Origin: Candidatus Thorarchaeota archaeon
Lineage (GTDB): Archaea > Asgardarchaeota > Thorarchaeia > Thorarchaeales > Thorarchaeaceae
Reading direction: 5' to 3'
Assembly: GCA_016841005.1 (NCBI GenBank)
Contig: JAEORG010000085.1
Coordinates: forward strand, 1 to 15,537
Length of the DNA stretch: 15,537 nucleotides
The position numbers were made by a program, and so were the translations under genes. Each line of letters begins with the position of its first letter. Position 1 is the first letter of the stretch. Below, piece by piece: positions 1 through 6,302 of this stretch. The notes beneath the pieces were generated by a model. That model saw nothing but the letters and a program-made list of their open reading frames with translations, did no database searches and was not told where the DNA came from.

Positions 1-2104
1 AGAGATTGGAATTTGGGGTATACCAAATATATCCGTTTACATTGTTATATGATATAATATTCCACCACATTTTATTATTGGCAGGAACGTACCAACTCCC
101 AAAGATACCCGTATCTTCTTTGAGATAAATTCCATAGTTATTATTTACAGATGTATTATTTGCGATTTCATTGTTATTTGAGGTTCGGCGGATATAGATG
201 CCAACAGCGTTATTATTGCAGGTATTATTTCTCACAATGTTTGAACTTGAATCATACAAATGAATGCCGTTTCCACTATTATAGCTACAAGTATTGTTAA
301 CGATACTATTAGAACTAGAGCTAACGAGAACAATACCATACAAATTACCATTGCATGTATTATTGATTATATTATTATGATGTGAACTGTCTTCTAATTG
401 GATTGCTCTTTCAATTTGATCATAAAACACGTTGTTAGAAATGTTGTTATAGGAGGATCCAAGCAGAAGATAGATACCACTATAGGCACTGGTACACGTA
501 TTATTTGCTATTGTCACACCGTGCGAATCTGAGAGAGAAGTGCCATAGTAGTTATTGACGAGGTAACTATTCACAATCCTGCCATTCGTAACATTGCTTA
601 GATAGATGCCTGATCCAGGGTTCATACTGGCTCCCATTAGAAAGCAATTGTTGATGGAAAAATTGGCTCGAGTGTTGCTAATACTGATACAAGGATTCGC
701 AGAATCACCTTGATCAATACTTATTCCTTCAATAATGAAGGGATTTTGAGACGACCCATCACCATTCCACCCTTCTGCGATTGCAGTTGCAGTGAAATTC
801 GCATCATTAATGATCACAATTGGAGAATGTTGAGACTGGGTTAGTACAATTATAGAAAATTCGCCTTCAAGGCTGTATCCTGCTGTATCATTAACAAAGA
901 CGTGAACGCTGTATTTACCAGGATCTAATGTTGTTGAGTTTGTAACAATACCATCTTGATTTATACTAAAACTACTGGAGTCAAAAAGCCACCAGTGATC
1001 GATGTTAACCGAGGGTGAAGCGTTTAAGTTATACCGGAAGGAGTTAGCATAAGCAATAAGTTGGTTTATGGGTACAGGTGTCCAATAGATTGGTCTCCAA
1101 TACATTGGTGTAGTTGGAGGATACATCAGAGGATGGGTGTCATAGTTTGATGGGAATTCATATGGTGTGTCACCTATGTCATCTTCATCATTATCAGTTC
1201 CAATATAATCAGACCAATAATTGTAATCAAAGACGTTATTGGGTCCTGAATCAATGGCACTATTCCCAACATTATCGAGAAATGTATTCCACAGGAAGAT
1301 ATTGCCACTGGCTCCACCAAAGACATTAGCTCCATTACTATTATTTCTGCACATATTATTCGTCATGTTGTTGAGAGAAGCAGCATTGACATGAATACCA
1401 TCGTTGACATTGTTACTGAATGTATTATTATCCACATGATTTGATGTAACCTGATATAGAACTATCCCGTAAATGTTATTGTTGCATGTATTATTTGTGA
1501 CAATGTTGTTATGTGAACTACTCTCAAGATTGATTCCTCTGTTGGTATTGTAAGAGCAGTTGTTACCTGTTATGTTGTTGTAGGAAGACCCTGATCGAAG
1601 ACTAATGCTGTATGTACTCTCTGGGCATGTGTTATTCTTGACTAAGAGGTAATGAGTATCCAAGAAATATATGTTGAATTGACTATTGTTGAACACGTTA
1701 TTCAGTATTTTTCCGTTTGTGACATTATTGAGATAGATGCCACTTCCTGGGTCGCTAGCTCCTGTTAGTATACAATTTTGAATTGTAAAATTAGATATTG
1801 TGTTACTGATACTGATACAGTGACTAGGTGCCCCCCCTTGGTCAATTTCCAATCCATCAATTATATAGGGATTTCCAGATGACCCATCACCAATCCACCC
1901 CTCATTCCCTGCAGTTGTAGAGAAATTAGCATCACCATCAATAACGATTGGGCTATGTATCTCTCCTAATACAAACATCTTTCTCGATTCTGAGCTTGAT
2001 GAAAATTCAAAACCTACACTATTAGATGAATATATTGCATTTCCGATAATAAGCAAAATTCCCAAACAAATTACTACACCGCAGATCTGTTCCTTACTTT
2101 GCAT
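1..2104 (-). CDS. Secreted NosD-like beta-helix surface protein with internal duplication, partial (3' end off window)
   Basis: The frame is open from the ATG at 2102-2104 to the window's left edge, about 701 codons without a stop. Residues 1-27 are a signal peptide: short polar start, then a hydrophobic stretch (CGVVICLGILLIIG). From about residue 50 there are many short Asn/Ser/Gly-rich turns of the pattern N-N-x-x-x-N-N-T/S, typical of right-handed parallel beta-helix proteins (NosD/PF05048, PbH1 repeats). The motif YWSDYIGTD near residue 296 is the usual end cap of NosD repeats. An Ig/cadherin-like domain follows (about 343-425). A second beta-helix then begins with the same opening as the first (HSPIVI, residues 50 and 426). 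A strong Shine-Dalgarno GGAGGGG at 2113-2119 supports the start. Likely an extracellular, probably glycosylated surface protein that binds or cleaves polysaccharide. No catalytic residues can be assigned, and the C-terminal anchor is not visible. Confidence 0.88.
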   Translation of the reverse strand, partial: MQSKEQICGVVICLGILLIIGNAIYSSNSVGFEFSSSSESRKMFVLGEIHSPIVIDGDANFSTTAGNEGWIGDGSSGNPYIIDGLEIDQGGAPSHCISISNTISNFTIQNCILTGASDPGSGIYLNNVTNGKILNNVFNNSQFNIYFLDTHYLLVKNNTCPESTYSISLRSGSSYNNITGNNCSYNTNRGINLESSSHNNIVTNNTCNNNIYGIVLYQVTSNHVDNNTFSNNVNDGIHVNAASLNNMTNNMCRNNSNGANVFGGASGNIFLWNTFLDNVGNSAIDSGPNNVFDYNYWSDYIGTDNDEDDIGDTPYEFPSNYDTHPLMYPPTTPMYWRPIYWTPVPINQLIAYANSFRYNLNASPSVNIDHWWLFDSSSFSINQDGIVTNSTTLDPGKYSVHVFVNDTAGYSLEGEFSIIVLTQSQHSPIVIINDANFTATAIAEGWNGDGSSQNPFIIEGISIDQGDSANPCISISNTRANFSINNCFLMGASMNPGSGIYLSNVTNGRIVNSYLVNNYYGTSLSDSHGVTIANNTCTSAYSGIYLLLGSSYNNISNNVFYDQIERAIQLEDSSHHNNIINNTCNGNLYGIVLVSSSSNSIVNNTCSYNSGNGIHLYDSSSNIVRNNTCNNNAVGIYIRRTSNNNEIANNTSVNNNYGIYLKEDTGIFGSWYVPANNKMWWNIISYNNVNGYIWYTPNSNL
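566..829 (-). repeat. Second copy of the internal beta-helix opening module
   Basis: This encodes residues 426-513 of the beta-helix protein and aligns closely with residues 50-136 (bases 1697-1957). Shared landmarks in order are SPIVI, DANF, EGW.GDGSS, NP(Y/F)II(D/E)G, IDQG, CISISNT, GAS, NPGSGIYL or DPGSGIYL, and VTNG. The second copy is one codon longer (an inserted Met-Asn before PGSG). The offset between copies is about 1128 bases, so the duplicated unit includes the beta-helix and probably the Ig-like linker. Confidence 0.85.
1697..1957 (-). repeat. First copy of the internal beta-helix opening module
   Basis: This encodes residues 50-136 of the beta-helix protein and is the partner of bases 566-829. 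The two copies are alike at the protein level but clearly diverged at the DNA level. This points to an old duplication rather than a recent one or an assembly artefact. Confidence 0.85.
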
Positions 2105-2167
2105 GGAGCCAACCCCTCCGCTGCGATGAAGGCATTCAGAGACACCTATGCATAACAAAGAATTGGA

Positions 2168-2181
2168 ATCATTGCTATAGT
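2168..2181 (-). promoter_or_regulatory. TATA-like element, possible promoter of the beta-helix gene
   Basis: The minus-strand sequence ACTATAGCAATGAT lies 64-77 bases upstream of the beta-helix gene's ATG. A near copy (12 of 14 positions) lies 80-93 bases upstream of the other secreted-protein gene, at 3847-3860. The conserved core TATAGCAAT could be a TATA box. A transcript from here would have a leader of roughly 45 bases containing the GGAGGGG ribosome-binding site. This is inferred from sequence and spacing only. Confidence 0.35.
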
Positions 2182-2210
2182 AGTACTTTCACTCTCTCTC
2201 GCAAGACTCC

Positions 2211-2216
2211 AAAAAA
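2211..2216 (-). terminator. Oligo-T tract, possible archaeal terminator after the IscU-like gene
   Basis: A run of six T on the minus strand lies about 60 bases past the IscU-like stop codon and before the beta-helix gene's promoter region. Short oligo-T tracts without a hairpin commonly end archaeal transcription. No stable stem precedes it. Confidence 0.3.
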
Positions 2217-2277
2217 TATGATGCGTCTCCTTATTAATTAGAGGTTTCTATTTGCAAAGATACTGGATTTACACAAC

Positions 2278-2649
2278 CTATGACTTAGTTTTCCTCTCAT
2301 AATCTTCAATTGCCTTATGAAGGGCATCAGCTGCGAGATTAGAGCAATGCATCTTTTGTGGAGGTAGACCATCTAAAGCGTCAGCAACCTGTTTTCTTGT
2401 TAATTCTTTAGCTTCCTCGATTGTCATTCCCTTGGCCATCTGAGTAGTCATGGACGAAGTAGCAATTGCAGCAACACAACCAAAAGTTTCTACCTTGATA
2501 TCAACGATAATATCATTCTCGACTTTTATAAAGAGCCGGAGCATATCACCGCACACAGGGTTACCAACCTCTCCAACACCATCAGGATTTTCCATTCTCC
2601 CCATGTTCTGTGGATTAGTGAAATTCTCTCTTACTTTGTCTGAGTACAT
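2278..2649 (-). CDS. iscU: IscU/NifU-type iron-sulfur cluster scaffold protein
   Basis: 123 residues, close to the usual size of IscU or the NifU N-terminal domain. All ligand motifs are present: GNPVCGD with Cys33 and Asp35, TFGC with Cys58 followed by AAIATSS, and HCS with Cys102 followed by NLA. These match the three cysteines and one aspartate that hold the nascent [2Fe-2S] cluster in IscU. The LPPQK stretch before Cys102 corresponds to the LPPVK chaperone-recognition motif of bacterial IscU, here with Val replaced by Gln. It acts in the cytosol, receiving sulfur from a cysteine desulfurase and passing clusters to apo-proteins. A GTGAGG ribosome-binding site precedes the ATG. The gene is on the same strand as an IscS homologue 1.8 kb upstream but separated from it by two other genes. 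An 11-base inverted repeat ends on its start codon. Confidence 0.95.
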   Translation of the reverse strand: MYSDKVRENFTNPQNMGRMENPDGVGEVGNPVCGDMLRLFIKVENDIIVDIKVETFGCVAAIATSSMTTQMAKGMTIEEAKELTRKQVADALDGLPPQKMHCSNLAADALHKAIEDYERKTKS

Positions 2650-2716
2650 TGGTTGTGCCTCACAAGAAACCGTACAAGCTCTACTTTAGGACTTTTCCTT
2701 TGCGACACAACCAATG
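2647..2716 (-). repeat. 11-base inverted repeat spanning the IscU leader and start codon
   Basis: Plus-strand arms CATTGGTTGTG (2647-2657) and CACAACCAATG (2706-2716) are perfect reverse complements, 48 bases apart. The downstream arm in the minus-strand transcript ends exactly with the AUG of the IscU-like gene. If transcription starts beyond 2716, the leader could fold and pair the start codon. This may be chance. Confidence 0.5.
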
Positions 2717-2723
2717 ACAACCA

Positions 2724-3767
2724 CTATGTGCGTTTCTTCATCATAATCACAAGGGCAATCACAATGACTATTGCGATTCCTCCTCCTACAACAGCAAGTA
2801 ATAATGGATCAAAAGATGTAGGAACAGGAAGGACAGTGACGCTGAATGTTACAGTTCTATTGTTGTCCAAATTATCTCCGGCTGATACCTCTATTCCATA
2901 GACTCCTGGTTCCAATATGGTTGCGTTTGATATTATTCCGTCCCTGTCAATAGTGAAGTGTTCTGTATCATTCACAGCCCAAGCATTAGGATTGACATAA
3001 TGGACATCTGTAGCATTTATGCGATACTGAAATTTTTCTCCTTCATTGATCGTCTGATCAGTGGGAGGATCAACGAATCTTGGTCCCACTAAGTCGATAT
3101 CAACTGTATTGTTCACAACAACATTATCGAATGCTCCTGCAAAAGCAACTGCAAATACGTTCGATGTAGTTACCGTAAGGTCAACTGCCTCAAGAATAAG
3201 AGACCTGTTTAGATAGACACAGAAGTATCCCTTAAGATCTCTTGTGACATCAAGATGATGCCAACCAAGAGGATTCATGTCTTTCCTATCATGTACGATG
3301 CTCCCCCAAGTAGTATCGGAAGTTGCATACAACTCTTGAAAGTAAACTTGGTTAACATCCGGATCGAATACAACTTCATATGCATCTTGAGAATAACCAG
3401 TACCAATAGCAGCAGTTTCAATGATTTCTATGCCTGTAGGACGATTGACGTATACATCAATGGACCAAGTCCCGTACACTACTGAGCTGTTATGCCCTGC
3501 GATGTTCATGTAGTCTTCACCCTGAGAGTAAACTATACCATCAATCACTGTATAATTCGGTTCATACCCCTGAAACTCATGAGTAATCCATTCATCCATA
3601 TCGCCATCATCGAAGTTATCAGACCACATAAGTGCAGCATTAAGATATTTCTGTTCAGAGTTACGAAGGGGTTCAATATTACATTCAAGGGGACTTGATA
3701 ATCCAGCCATTCCGAATCCAAATATTAGCACAACCATAATAGAAAGAGTAAGATATTTCTTCCTCAT
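2724..3767 (-). CDS. Secreted, membrane-anchored protein with concanavalin-like and Ig/cadherin-like domains
   Basis: 347 residues. Residues 1-24 form a signal peptide (MRKKYLTLSIMVVLIFGFGM). Residues about 48-222 open with WSDNFDDGDMDEW and are rich in aromatic beta-strands, resembling concanavalin A-like/LamG jelly-roll domains that bind or cleave glycans; the closing AGAFDNVVV fits this. Residues about 230-314 form an Ig/cadherin-like domain (PPTDQTINEGEKFQY ... FTIDRDGIISNATILEPGVY ... VTFSVTV) similar to the linker domain of the neighbouring beta-helix protein. Residues 321-343 are a transmembrane helix followed by KKRT, so the protein is displayed outside the cell. A strong GGAGGT site 6 bases before the ATG (3774-3779) fixes the start. 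The substrate is unknown. Confidence 0.82.
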   Translation of the reverse strand: MRKKYLTLSIMVVLIFGFGMAGLSSPLECNIEPLRNSEQKYLNAALMWSDNFDDGDMDEWITHEFQGYEPNYTVIDGIVYSQGEDYMNIAGHNSSVVYGTWSIDVYVNRPTGIEIIETAAIGTGYSQDAYEVVFDPDVNQVYFQELYATSDTTWGSIVHDRKDMNPLGWHHLDVTRDLKGYFCVYLNRSLILEAVDLTVTTSNVFAVAFAGAFDNVVVNNTVDIDLVGPRFVDPPTDQTINEGEKFQYRINATDVHYVNPNAWAVNDTEHFTIDRDGIISNATILEPGVYGIEVSAGDNLDNNRTVTFSVTVLPVPTSFDPLLLAVVGGGIAIVIVIALVIMMKKRT

Positions 3768-3846
3768 TTTGTGACCTCCAAAACACAGAACGTGGATATA
3801 ATAGAAGTTAAATCTCTACAAATCAAGTATCCCTAGTAGATGATTT

Positions 3847-3860
3847 ATTATTGCTATACT
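3847..3860 (-). promoter_or_regulatory. TATA-like element, possible promoter of the secreted-protein gene
   Basis: The minus-strand sequence AGTATAGCAATAAT is a near copy of the element upstream of the beta-helix gene (2168-2181). It lies in the 206-base gap before the secreted-protein gene. The same gap holds a perfect 10-base palindrome TACTATAGTA at 3880-3889. Nothing else recognisable was seen in this gap. Confidence 0.3.
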
Positions 3861-3973
3861 GACATCATTGTGTGAAATCTACTATAGTATGAATTAGAAT
3901 AAAAGATGTTACATTCTGTGCATAAACAACATAATTCTCCTGTCATCTGGGGTATATGAGATTGCAAAAATGG

Positions 3974-4435
3974 TTACTCTTGATATAGCTTAGATAGTGG
4001 TTTTTCTCCCTTGTAGATATACTTGCACTCAGGATACAATGCGCATCCATAGAAGATACCCTTTCCATCTTTCTTCTTCTTTTTCAAGAGCGGGTGCCCA
4101 TGAGGGTCTCTATATTCTGTGATTTCAGCTTTGATCTCCTCAATCTTGTCTGTAAGGTTCTTTTTCCATCCTTCTATTCTTAGCGTCTTAGACGTAGTTG
4201 TGATGATTTTTGAGTCGCTGTACATCAGGACAGCTCTGATAGCATCTCTTCCCCGTTCTCTAGAAACTCCGGATCTGATGTCAATTGTTGAGTAGATCCA
4301 GATTGATAGGTCATTAGGAAATGATATCTTGTAAACTGCCTCGAAAACTCCCTTGGGTTTTATCAGCTTTGGATGGTATTTCTTTAAAGCGTCTTCAAAT
4401 TCTCTCTGACTAATATCCACATACCTATCAACCAT
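3974..4435 (-). CDS. Small protein with altered topoisomerase-type zinc ribbon
   Basis: 153 residues. The N-terminal part (about 1-105) is a compact alpha/beta region with a conserved-looking block, DIRSGVSRERGRDAIRAVL (53-70), followed by TLRIEGWKKNLTDKI (84-98). I associate this arrangement loosely with small uncharacterised archaeal and viral proteins but cannot name a family. The C-terminal part (110-141) follows the topoisomerase C4 zinc-ribbon pattern: HPLL, a GKGIFYGC stretch, then YPECKY with Cys131 and Cys137. The expected first C-P-x-C pair reads D-P-H, with His112 and His114 nearby, so metal binding may use His/Asp or be lost. A run of five lysines (118-122) suggests nucleic-acid contact. 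The start follows an AGGGA site. It lies 58 bases downstream of the IscS-like gene and may be co-transcribed with it. Probable DNA- or RNA-binding protein; role unknown. Confidence 0.75.
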   Translation of the reverse strand: MVDRYVDISQREFEDALKKYHPKLIKPKGVFEAVYKISFPNDLSIWIYSTIDIRSGVSRERGRDAIRAVLMYSDSKIITTTSKTLRIEGWKKNLTDKIEEIKAEITEYRDPHGHPLLKKKKKDGKGIFYGCALYPECKYIYKGEKPLSKLYQE

Positions 4436-4493
4436 CTTTATCCCTGTATTTTCATGTGTAGTTTGAGATAAATCCTTTCAGATATTCTGAGTA

Positions 4494-5708
4494 CTACCAA
4501 TCATCCTCAGGAATATCGTGATGATGATCGTCCTCTTCTTCTGTATTAGCGAAATACTCACCATGCCTAATAGGGCTGAATTCCCTAAGTCTCTCAACCC
4601 CTGGAACTAGAGTATCAATGAATCCATCAACTTCTTCCTTTGTGTTGAATCTTGAGAAAGAGACCCTGAGCGACCCGTGAGATAGTTCTGGAGGAAGTCC
4701 TATGGCTTTCAAGACATGACTACCTTGCAATGTCTTCGAGGAACAGGCTGAACCAGTTGATACAGAGTAGCCAAACATATCAAGTTGTACAAGCATTGAC
4801 TCGCCTTCAATAAACTCCACAAGCATACTGAATAATCCCGGTACTCGTTTTTCTTGGTGACCTGTAAGCCTGATATCGGAGAGACTCTCCTGTGCCTTCT
4901 TAGTGATATAGCTTCTCAACTCTTCTAAGTGCTTTACATCATCCGGGTTCCATATCTCAACTGCCTTACCAAACCCGACAATCGCGGGAATGTTCTCAAC
5001 ACCCGGTCTCAATCGTCGCTCTTCGTCTCCACCTTCATGGAGTCTATCAATCCTTGTCTTCCTCCGGATGAAGAGCGCGCCAACACCTTTTGGTCCGTGG
5101 ATATGGTGAGCATCAACTGTGATCAAATCTACTGGTGTTTTTTCAGTATCAATTGGTACTTTCATATATGTCTGAGTTGCATCCATGTGGAAAAGAACTC
5201 CTGCTTCGTGGGTGATTTTCGCTATCTCCTCAATTGGTTGTAATGTTCCAATCTCTGCATTTCCATGTTGTATTGAAACAAGGACTGTGTCTTCTCGAAT
5301 CATTTCTTTCAACTGTTTCAAATCGATAAGTCCTACTTCATCAACGTCAAGAAATGAAATTTCGTAGTCCGCGTTTGATAGACGCTCACAAGACTTCAGA
5401 ACAGATTGCGTTTCAATTGGGGATGTTATGATATGTTTACCTCTAGTTTTATTCGCACGTGCAACACCCCGAGTAGCAAGGTTGTTAGATTCTGTTTCTC
5501 CAGAAGTAAATATAATTTCTCTAGGGTCTGCTTTGAGCGAATCAGCAATAATCCTACGAGCATTCTCCATACCAGTAACTGCGGCAACGTCCTGCGAATG
5601 ACTCAACTCTAATCCTGCTGTACCATAGTGTTCTCTAAAGTATGGAAGCATTACCTCGATGACCCGTTCATCAACTTGAGTAGAGTTCGCATTATCGAAA
5701 TATGCCAT
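4494..5708 (-). CDS. iscS: Cysteine desulfurase (IscS/NifS) homologue lacking the PLP-binding lysine
   Basis: 404 residues, aligning along its length with IscS. With E. coli IscS numbering minus 4, Thr72, Asp176 and Gln179 are kept in SGETESNN and HMDATQ. However, the Schiff-base lysine (K206 in SGHK) is His202 in DAHHIHGPKG. The ring-stacking His104 is Thr100, Asn155 is Ala151, and phosphate-binding Ser203 is Asp199. The codon at 202 is CAT, so the change is in the DNA. The sulfur-accepting cysteine survives: Cys322 in STGSACSS. Family members make persulfide sulfur from cysteine using PLP; this protein probably cannot do so normally. From memory, the A. fulgidus IscS that forms a complex with IscU also lacks this lysine. 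The tail (389-404) is acidic and His-rich (EEEDDHHHD). The gene follows the regulator by 7 bases, and its ribosome-binding site GAGGGTG overlaps the regulator's stop codon, so the two are coupled. Confidence 0.93.
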   Translation of the reverse strand: MAYFDNANSTQVDERVIEVMLPYFREHYGTAGLELSHSQDVAAVTGMENARRIIADSLKADPREIIFTSGETESNNLATRGVARANKTRGKHIITSPIETQSVLKSCERLSNADYEISFLDVDEVGLIDLKQLKEMIREDTVLVSIQHGNAEIGTLQPIEEIAKITHEAGVLFHMDATQTYMKVPIDTEKTPVDLITVDAHHIHGPKGVGALFIRRKTRIDRLHEGGDEERRLRPGVENIPAIVGFGKAVEIWNPDDVKHLEELRSYITKKAQESLSDIRLTGHQEKRVPGLFSMLVEFIEGESMLVQLDMFGYSVSTGSACSSKTLQGSHVLKAIGLPPELSHGSLRVSFSRFNTKEEVDGFIDTLVPGVERLREFSPIRHGEYFANTEEEDDHHHDIPEDDW

Positions 5709-5715
5709 ATCACCC

Positions 5716-6162
5716 TCAGTCCTTATCCTTACAAGCAGTACATTCTGATTCTACGTGTGCGCAATATTCCCGATGAACCTCACAAAGAGTTCCCTTATCC
5801 CTTAGAACTTCAATGATCCTGTTAATCTCTCGGGTCATAATCTCATATACGAATGTTCCTTCATCCCGTCCTGCCCAGGCATTGATGATAACATCAGCGG
5901 ACTTTGCTAATTCAGGGACAATATCATCTGGAATGTCAACTTGGTCTCCACGCGACCTCTTAGATTTATTTAGCTTGTATTGAGTAACTGCTGGTTCTGT
6001 AACTCCGAGCATCTGTGCAATTTGCTTCTGTGGGATTTCTTTGGAGATCATCACTCGTGCCAACTCTCTCCTGATTGCAGGTAGTACATACCATACTTCG
6101 ACTTCTTGGGGCATGAGCCAAGTCCGTTTTTTTCTTCTTTTTTGTTTACTATCTGTTGACAC
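5716..6162 (-). CDS. XRE-type helix-turn-helix transcriptional regulator with C-terminal four-cysteine cluster
   Basis: 148 residues, GTG start at 6160-6162 with GAGGGTGG just upstream. A basic N-terminus (KQKRRKKR) precedes MPQEVEVWYVLPAIRRELA, and the helix-turn-helix lies at about 45-62 (PQKQIAQMLGVTEPAVTQY). This layout fits the archaeal predicted regulators of COG2522. The last 25 residues hold Cys127, Cys134, Cys141 and Cys144 (C-x6-C-x6-C-x2-C) with His130 and His136, a plausible site for a metal or Fe-S cluster. The gene leads the IscS-homologue unit, with a 7-base gap to it. A role as a sensor that adjusts iron-sulfur or sulfur metabolism is an inference from the cysteines and context. 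An imperfect palindrome at 6182-6193 in its leader could be its operator. Confidence 0.88.
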   Translation of the reverse strand: MSTDSKQKRRKKRTWLMPQEVEVWYVLPAIRRELARVMISKEIPQKQIAQMLGVTEPAVTQYKLNKSKRSRGDQVDIPDDIVPELAKSADVIINAWAGRDEGTFVYEIMTREINRIIEVLRDKGTLCEVHREYCAHVESECTACKDKD

Positions 6163-6181
6163 GTTTCCACCCTCAGATTAG

Positions 6182-6193
6182 CAATAGTTATTG
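6182..6193. promoter_or_regulatory. Candidate operator palindrome between regulator and Sir2 genes
   Basis: CAATA-GT-TATTG has perfect 5-base arms around a 2-base centre. It sits 20-31 bases upstream of the regulator's GTG and just past the shared TATA-like box. The heptamer ATAGTTA at its heart recurs 16 bases away (6184-6190 and 6200-6206). Position and symmetry suit autoregulation by the helix-turn-helix protein, but this AT-rich region could produce such symmetry by chance. Confidence 0.35.
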
Positions 6194-6213
6194 TTTATGA
6201 TAGTTAAGAGGCG

Positions 6214-6221
6214 CATATAAG
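6214..6221. promoter_or_regulatory. TATA-like box in the regulator/Sir2 divergent promoter
   Basis: CATATAAG reads as a TATA box on the plus strand, and its complement CTTATATG on the minus strand. On the plus strand, initiation about 25 bases on (near 6243) would fall after the ATG at 6237 and before the ATG at 6303. This supports the later Sir2 start. On the minus strand, initiation near 6190 would give the regulator a short leader. Confidence 0.45.
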
Positions 6222-6302
6222 CATGACGGCACTGACATGCAAATTGTAATTAGAGTGATAATTAATAGCGCGATTATTAAGTTAGGAGTAGAATTATATT
6301 CC

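Noticed and set aside
1114..1329. Plus-strand open frame of 71 codons
   Set aside because: It runs antisense within the beta-helix gene and gives a low-complexity His/Cys/Tyr/Gln-rich peptide typical of a shadow frame.
1..2104. Many short ATTATT/TTGTTA-like repeats resembling a CRISPR or minisatellite
   Set aside because: They are the codons for the Asn-rich beta-helix turns of one continuous reading frame. Spacing is irregular and no unit is exactly repeated.
3880..3889. Palindrome TACTATAGTA as an operator
   Set aside because: A 10-base AT-rich palindrome is likely by chance, and its position relative to the predicted promoter gives no clear role.
4494..5708. Reading the IscS homologue as a pseudogene
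   Set aside because: The frame is full length, its spacing and ribosome-binding site are intact, and conserved structural motifs and Cys322 remain. This points to selection for another role rather than decay.
6237..6302. N-terminal extension of the Sir2 protein
   Set aside because: The residues do not fit sirtuin N-termini, and the TATA-like box at 6214-6221 would start transcription after this ATG.
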